Shown here: piece by piece, positions 61,647 to 64,000 of the stretch
Numbering within the stretch: position 1 is the first letter of the stretch
Layout: every line of letters begins with the position of its first letter
Assembly: GCA_021229015.1 (NCBI GenBank)
Contig: CM037788.1
Span: 55,503,145-55,567,144, forward strand
DNA length: 64,000 bases
Source: Solen grandis
Taxonomy: Eukaryota > Mollusca > Bivalvia > Adapedonta > Solenidae
Direction of reading: 5' to 3'
Translations under genes and position numbers: made by a program
The notes under the pieces: generated by a model
The model's database searches: none
What the model saw: the letters and a program-made list of their open reading frames with translations, nothing else
What the model was told of the DNA's origin: nothing

Positions 61647-61788
61647 AAGACACCAAAGAGAATATCTTGAAGGTGCTGTAAAGCTTCAACACATTCAGAT
61701 GAAATGCTGCCAGGCACAATTAGAGACTCTTCAGAAAGTCAACCAGTTAGTGGACAAAATGTACACTAAAGTATGTGCAGAAGATTAG

Positions 61789-62156
61789 GTAAATGTAATT
61801 TTATAAATTTTACATTCAAATACTGTGAGTCCAAATTCACAGTTGACATTAAGCATTAAATGATATCTCCTTGAGCTATAAATATTTATTTTCTTCTGCT
61901 GTAAATGGTGTACCTGTTTAATAAATTGCTGATGTTATTAGGTATATGTACTTAATTTTCACTAAAATTGATAGAAAGCCTTTCTTAATTTTACAAAGTT
62001 AAAAAAAAAGAAACATATTTGTGATAATAAAACACTAAAGGAATGTAATTTTCAATGTAAATGCAATATATCTAATACATAAAAGTAAGATCATCAAATA
62101 TGTGTATTTTGATTTCATTATTTACAAATAATGGCAGTCATGAAACCCCCTTTTTT
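61789..62156. other. Spacer between the two convergent Harbinger genes
   Basis: AT-rich, 368 bp, between the Myb-like stop and the transposase stop. AATAAA-like words are present on plus (61919, AATAAATTG) but no terminator can be assigned. Confidence 0.5.
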
Positions 62157-62354
62157 TCAGATACTGAAATATGTGACAGCCACATGATCCCTGATGGCCT
62201 TGCCATCCTGCTGCCCTTGACAGGGATCCATGTCTGGCTGCTGTGCTTCAGTTGGGTCATCCAGGTGTGTGGGTTCCTTCCATAGGATTGAAAGATTGTG
62301 CAGTACCGCACATGCCACAACAATGCGGCTAACCTTTGCAGGTCTCATCCTCAC

Positions 62355-62772
62355 CTGGATAAAATTATATTTGTCTGTTAATTGCCATGTAATTAATTAT
62401 TTCATGTACTGTCGATTAAAACAATGTTTATTTAAAACCTAATTCATTTTGAGATATGGTGGAGCCATGAAGTAAAAGAATATACATATAAAATTTAAAT
62501 TTTATATCCTTAAAAGATGAAAAAAAATGAAATTTTAAAAAAAATGTAAATTTTATATCTTAATATAACAACACTCATTGTGAACATTAGAGCTATCTTA
62601 GAATATGTATTTATCTTAATGTAAAACGGGAAAAATGTAATATAATCCTTGAAGTTGAACTCCACAAGTTGAGTGAAAAAATAATAAAAAAGTAAATTTG
62701 TTGGATGAACAGAATGATGATAAAATTGATTAACTTAAACTAAAGTAAATTTTAAATAAATTGTATGCTCAC
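62355..62772 (-). other. Intron of the Harbinger transposase
   Basis: Bounded on the minus strand by GTGAGC (62772) and TATCCAG (62355). Splicing joins LHSE to VRMRPAKV in phase 0. AT-rich, no other feature. Confidence 0.7.
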
Positions 62773-62944
62773 TTCTGAATGGAGCACATGAAACCTCTTC
62801 CAAACCCCAAAAACTCTCTCTATTACATTTCTCGTACAAGTGTGGCTTTTGTTGTACCTTTCCTGTGCTGCAGTGGATGGATTGATGTATGGTGTCAAGA
62901 GGAATGGCCTGCAGTATCTCCCAATAAAATTCCCTTTTCCATGT

Positions 62945-63223
62945 CTGTAAGCAGGTTTCAAAAAGAAAATAATTAAAAGTACAATTAGGCAAATTCAGCT
63001 GTTGAAAATTACAAAATTAGTATTGTAAGAAAAACATCTTATGAAAATATAAAAAAAAAAATACATATATTGTCAGGAACTGAAACATGACATATATTGA
63101 GTGAATTGCTCTATGTAAAAAATGAGCAAAACAAAGTCAATCTTCACTGAAATTATCCTTTTTTACAAATTATTAAAACTGTAATTGGTATAATTTTTTT
63201 TATAACCTTGATAGTAACAACAC
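62945..63223 (-). other. Intron of the Harbinger transposase
   Basis: Bounded on the minus strand by GTGTTG (63223) and GCTTACAG (62945). A second possible donor, GTTATA, lies 17 nt further in. Joining 63224 to 62944 gives phase 1 and reads HQ-D-MEKGILLGD. Confidence 0.6.
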
Positions 63224-63389
63224 CTTGATGATAATGCTCCATATAGGGACAAAGGTTACTGCTCCTGAATACATGACTATCATGAGAACTACCTGGCCAA
63301 GCAGCATTGATGCTTGTGATTCTACCTGTAAGGATTACAAAGGTGAATTGAAGCAGATAAATATCATTAACAGCAATATCTACCATGAA

Positions 63390-63407
63390 AATAATAATAA
63401 TAATAAT
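63390..63407. repeat. (AAT)n microsatellite
   Basis: AATAATAATAATAATAAT on the plus strand, upstream of the transposase exon. Confidence 0.85.
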
Positions 63408-63429
63408 GTGTATTAGAAAGACCATCAAT

Positions 63430-64000
63430 GTATTTCTATGTTAATTATAATTTAATGAATTTTGTTGATGGTGCAGTAATGCATATTTAATACAAGTAAT
63501 AATTATAAAAGTGAACTGTTACTAAGTCTTAGAGCCTAACCATTGGGTGACCTCGGGGGACACCAAATTATTACAATTCAGTCAATCACATCATGAGGAA
63601 CAAGAATATATATGGTTAAGAGGTGGGGATCTGAACATTTTTTTTTATGAAAAAAAGGCCATAAGTAAAATTGATAGGGTGGAGTCTGACACCTGGGTGA
63701 CATCAAAGTAGTACTATTCAAGTCTTCTCATTTTATTATTTTTTTACATAACATTTAACATATTTTAAACGCGCGCTCTCTCTCTCTCTCGCTTAATTAT
63801 ATCAGACTTTGAAACAGACTATAAAAATTAAAATTTATAACATGTACGCTGTAACTATAAATGTGATGACCATCTTTTAACTTGAAAATGCATTTTGTTA
63901 ATATAATCGTAGTCACATGACATAATTTTATTCTTTATTTTTTTTTAATAAAGTACAACAAAGAGGACCTTATTACATAAAGTTTAACATGTTTGATTCA
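63430..64000. other. No exon recognised; probable transposase intron or 5' region
   Basis: AT-rich sequence with a (CT)n run at 63776-63790. No upstream transposase exon could be identified on the minus strand, and the right terminal inverted repeat of the Harbinger element was not found. Confidence 0.5.

Larger units (their letters stand above)
59036..61652 (+). mobile_element. Mutator-like (MULE) transposon with FLYWCH protein, 2617 bp
   Basis: The element lies between two CCAAAGAGAA copies. Its ends share the inverted word CCCAACTGTCCCACTTTT (59044-59061 and, inverted, 61629-61646), preceded by 6-8 less similar terminal bases. Extra copies of CCCAACTGTCCCAC lie at 59075-59088 and 61593-61606. 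The single gene inside (59731-61139) is frame-shifted. Non-coding stretches 59100-59730 and 61140-61590 are AT-rich; the latter holds a (GA)n run and repeated TTATTATAAATA words. Confidence 0.85.
59026..61662. other. 10-bp target-site duplication around the MULE element
   Basis: CCAAAGAGAA occurs at 59026-59035 and 61653-61662. Both copies sit in the same codon phase (CAA AGA GAA) of the Myb-like gene. Duplications of 8-11 bp are usual for Mutator-like elements. Confidence 0.9.
57454..61788 (+). pseudogene. Harbinger-associated Myb/SANT-like DNA-binding protein, last exon broken by a MULE insertion
   Basis: Exons: to 57882, 58423-58474, 59002-59035, then 61663-61788 after the insertion; stop TAG 61786-61788. 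Donors GTAAGA and GTAGGT and acceptors TTACAG and TGGCAG keep phase. Exon 1 encodes a Myb/SANT-like domain (RSRSKNFSVSEMTVITEQIK, WKSITEAENAVG, RTVEEVKEKWRNMQRKAK) and then RKTGGGPPPP, the layout of Myb_DNA-bind_5 proteins carried by Harbinger elements. The tail (SIKDLQRE then YLEGAVKLQHIQMKC) is amphipathic, likely helical. The first in-frame ATG is 57510, but the domain starts upstream; the ATG at 57454 would be in frame if the run of 8 A at 57470-57477 had 9. About 194 residues from 57510. Confidence 0.85.
62157..63325 (-). pseudogene. Harbinger transposase (HARBI1-like), 3' exons, frame-shifted
   Basis: Minus-strand exons 63325-63224, 62944-62773 and 62354-62157 (stop TGA 62159-62157), with acceptors CTTACAG, CTTACAG and TATCCAG and donors GTGTTG and GTGAGC. 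They encode NAAWPGSSHDSHVFRSSNL, then GILLGD (second catalytic Asp of the DDE_Tnp_4 fold), YCRPFLLTPYINPS, TRNVIERVFGVWKRF (catalytic Glu in IER), and VSRIVVACAVLHNLSI. The middle exon is 172 nt, two short of a length that keeps phase; the shift falls between GILLGD and YCRPF, where the family usually has SG. A loss of 7 nt fits. The first Asp and N-terminal helix-turn-helix exons lie beyond the window or were not recognised. Confidence 0.85.
57203..64000. mobile_element. PIF/Harbinger transposon, right end outside the window
   Basis: Two convergent genes define it: a Myb/SANT-like protein on plus (57454-61788) and a Harbinger-type transposase on minus (62157-63325 and beyond). This pair is the usual coding content of Harbinger elements, where the Myb-like protein binds the element ends and helps the transposase. 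The left limit is a guess: CAGCCAATTGTATAAAC near 57204 precedes a cluster of GGTTA/TAACC words. The matching right end was not seen before 64000. Net length without the nested MULE exceeds 4.1 kb. Confidence 0.7.

Overview
This is eukaryotic, AT-rich, gene-poor DNA. It most likely comes from a bivalve mollusc. The evidence is the dense load of repeats that open with AGCTCACCTGAG and close with GGGCCATCATGGCCCTCTTG, tRNA-derived SINEs with a shared core and different short-tandem tails, an L1-type LINE, a FLYWCH/MULE transposon and a Harbinger transposon. Species cannot be read from the sequence. No intact host gene was recognised; everything that can be named is a transposable element or a tandem repeat.

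Quality is a mosaic. About 1-7.4 kb and 15.4-44.25 kb carry inflated homopolymer runs, a 104-base C run (25619-25722) and a 1.77-kb block almost without G on the plus strand (37683-39450). Repeats there align only loosely with cleaner copies elsewhere, so this looks like unpolished consensus and its ORFs should not be trusted. About 7.4-15.4 kb is mostly readable. A 100-N gap (44251-44350) separates the poor part from clean sequence at 44351-64000.

Left part (1-44 kb): many copies of the AGCTCACCTGAG family, whose structure resembles Helentron-associated elements (HINEs): a short inverted repeat at the 5' end and just inside the 3' end, a tandem-repeat core, a 3' hairpin and a T-rich target. 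At 10.45-21.9 kb there are three head-to-tail copies of a second repeat unit that ends in a hairpin plus GTCTAG. Comparing these copies exposes empty sites for nested insertions, including a terminal-inverted-repeat DNA transposon at 10752-11668. Two degraded SINEs lie at 21.9 and 25.0 kb.

Middle part (44.35-57.2 kb): a decayed L1-type LINE (ORF1 tail, endonuclease, reverse transcriptase, C-terminal region) is interrupted by two SINEs in opposite orientation, each with a clear target-site duplication. After it come a 43-bp minisatellite rich in TTAACCC, a TATAGAGGT minisatellite split by a third SINE and by another hairpin-ended repeat, and several more HINE-like copies.

Right part (57.2-64 kb): a PIF/Harbinger element that runs off the window. 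It encodes a spliced Myb/SANT-like protein on the plus strand and a convergent transposase on the minus strand. A 2.6-kb Mutator-like element (FLYWCH zinc finger plus MULE transposase) has inserted into the last coding exon of the Myb-like gene. It is flanked by a 10-bp duplication, CCAAAGAGAA, and the Myb-like reading frame continues exactly across the insertion when the insert and one duplicate are ignored. The MULE gene has a one-base-type frameshift, and the Harbinger transposase has a frameshift right at its second catalytic Asp motif, so neither transposon looks autonomous as written.
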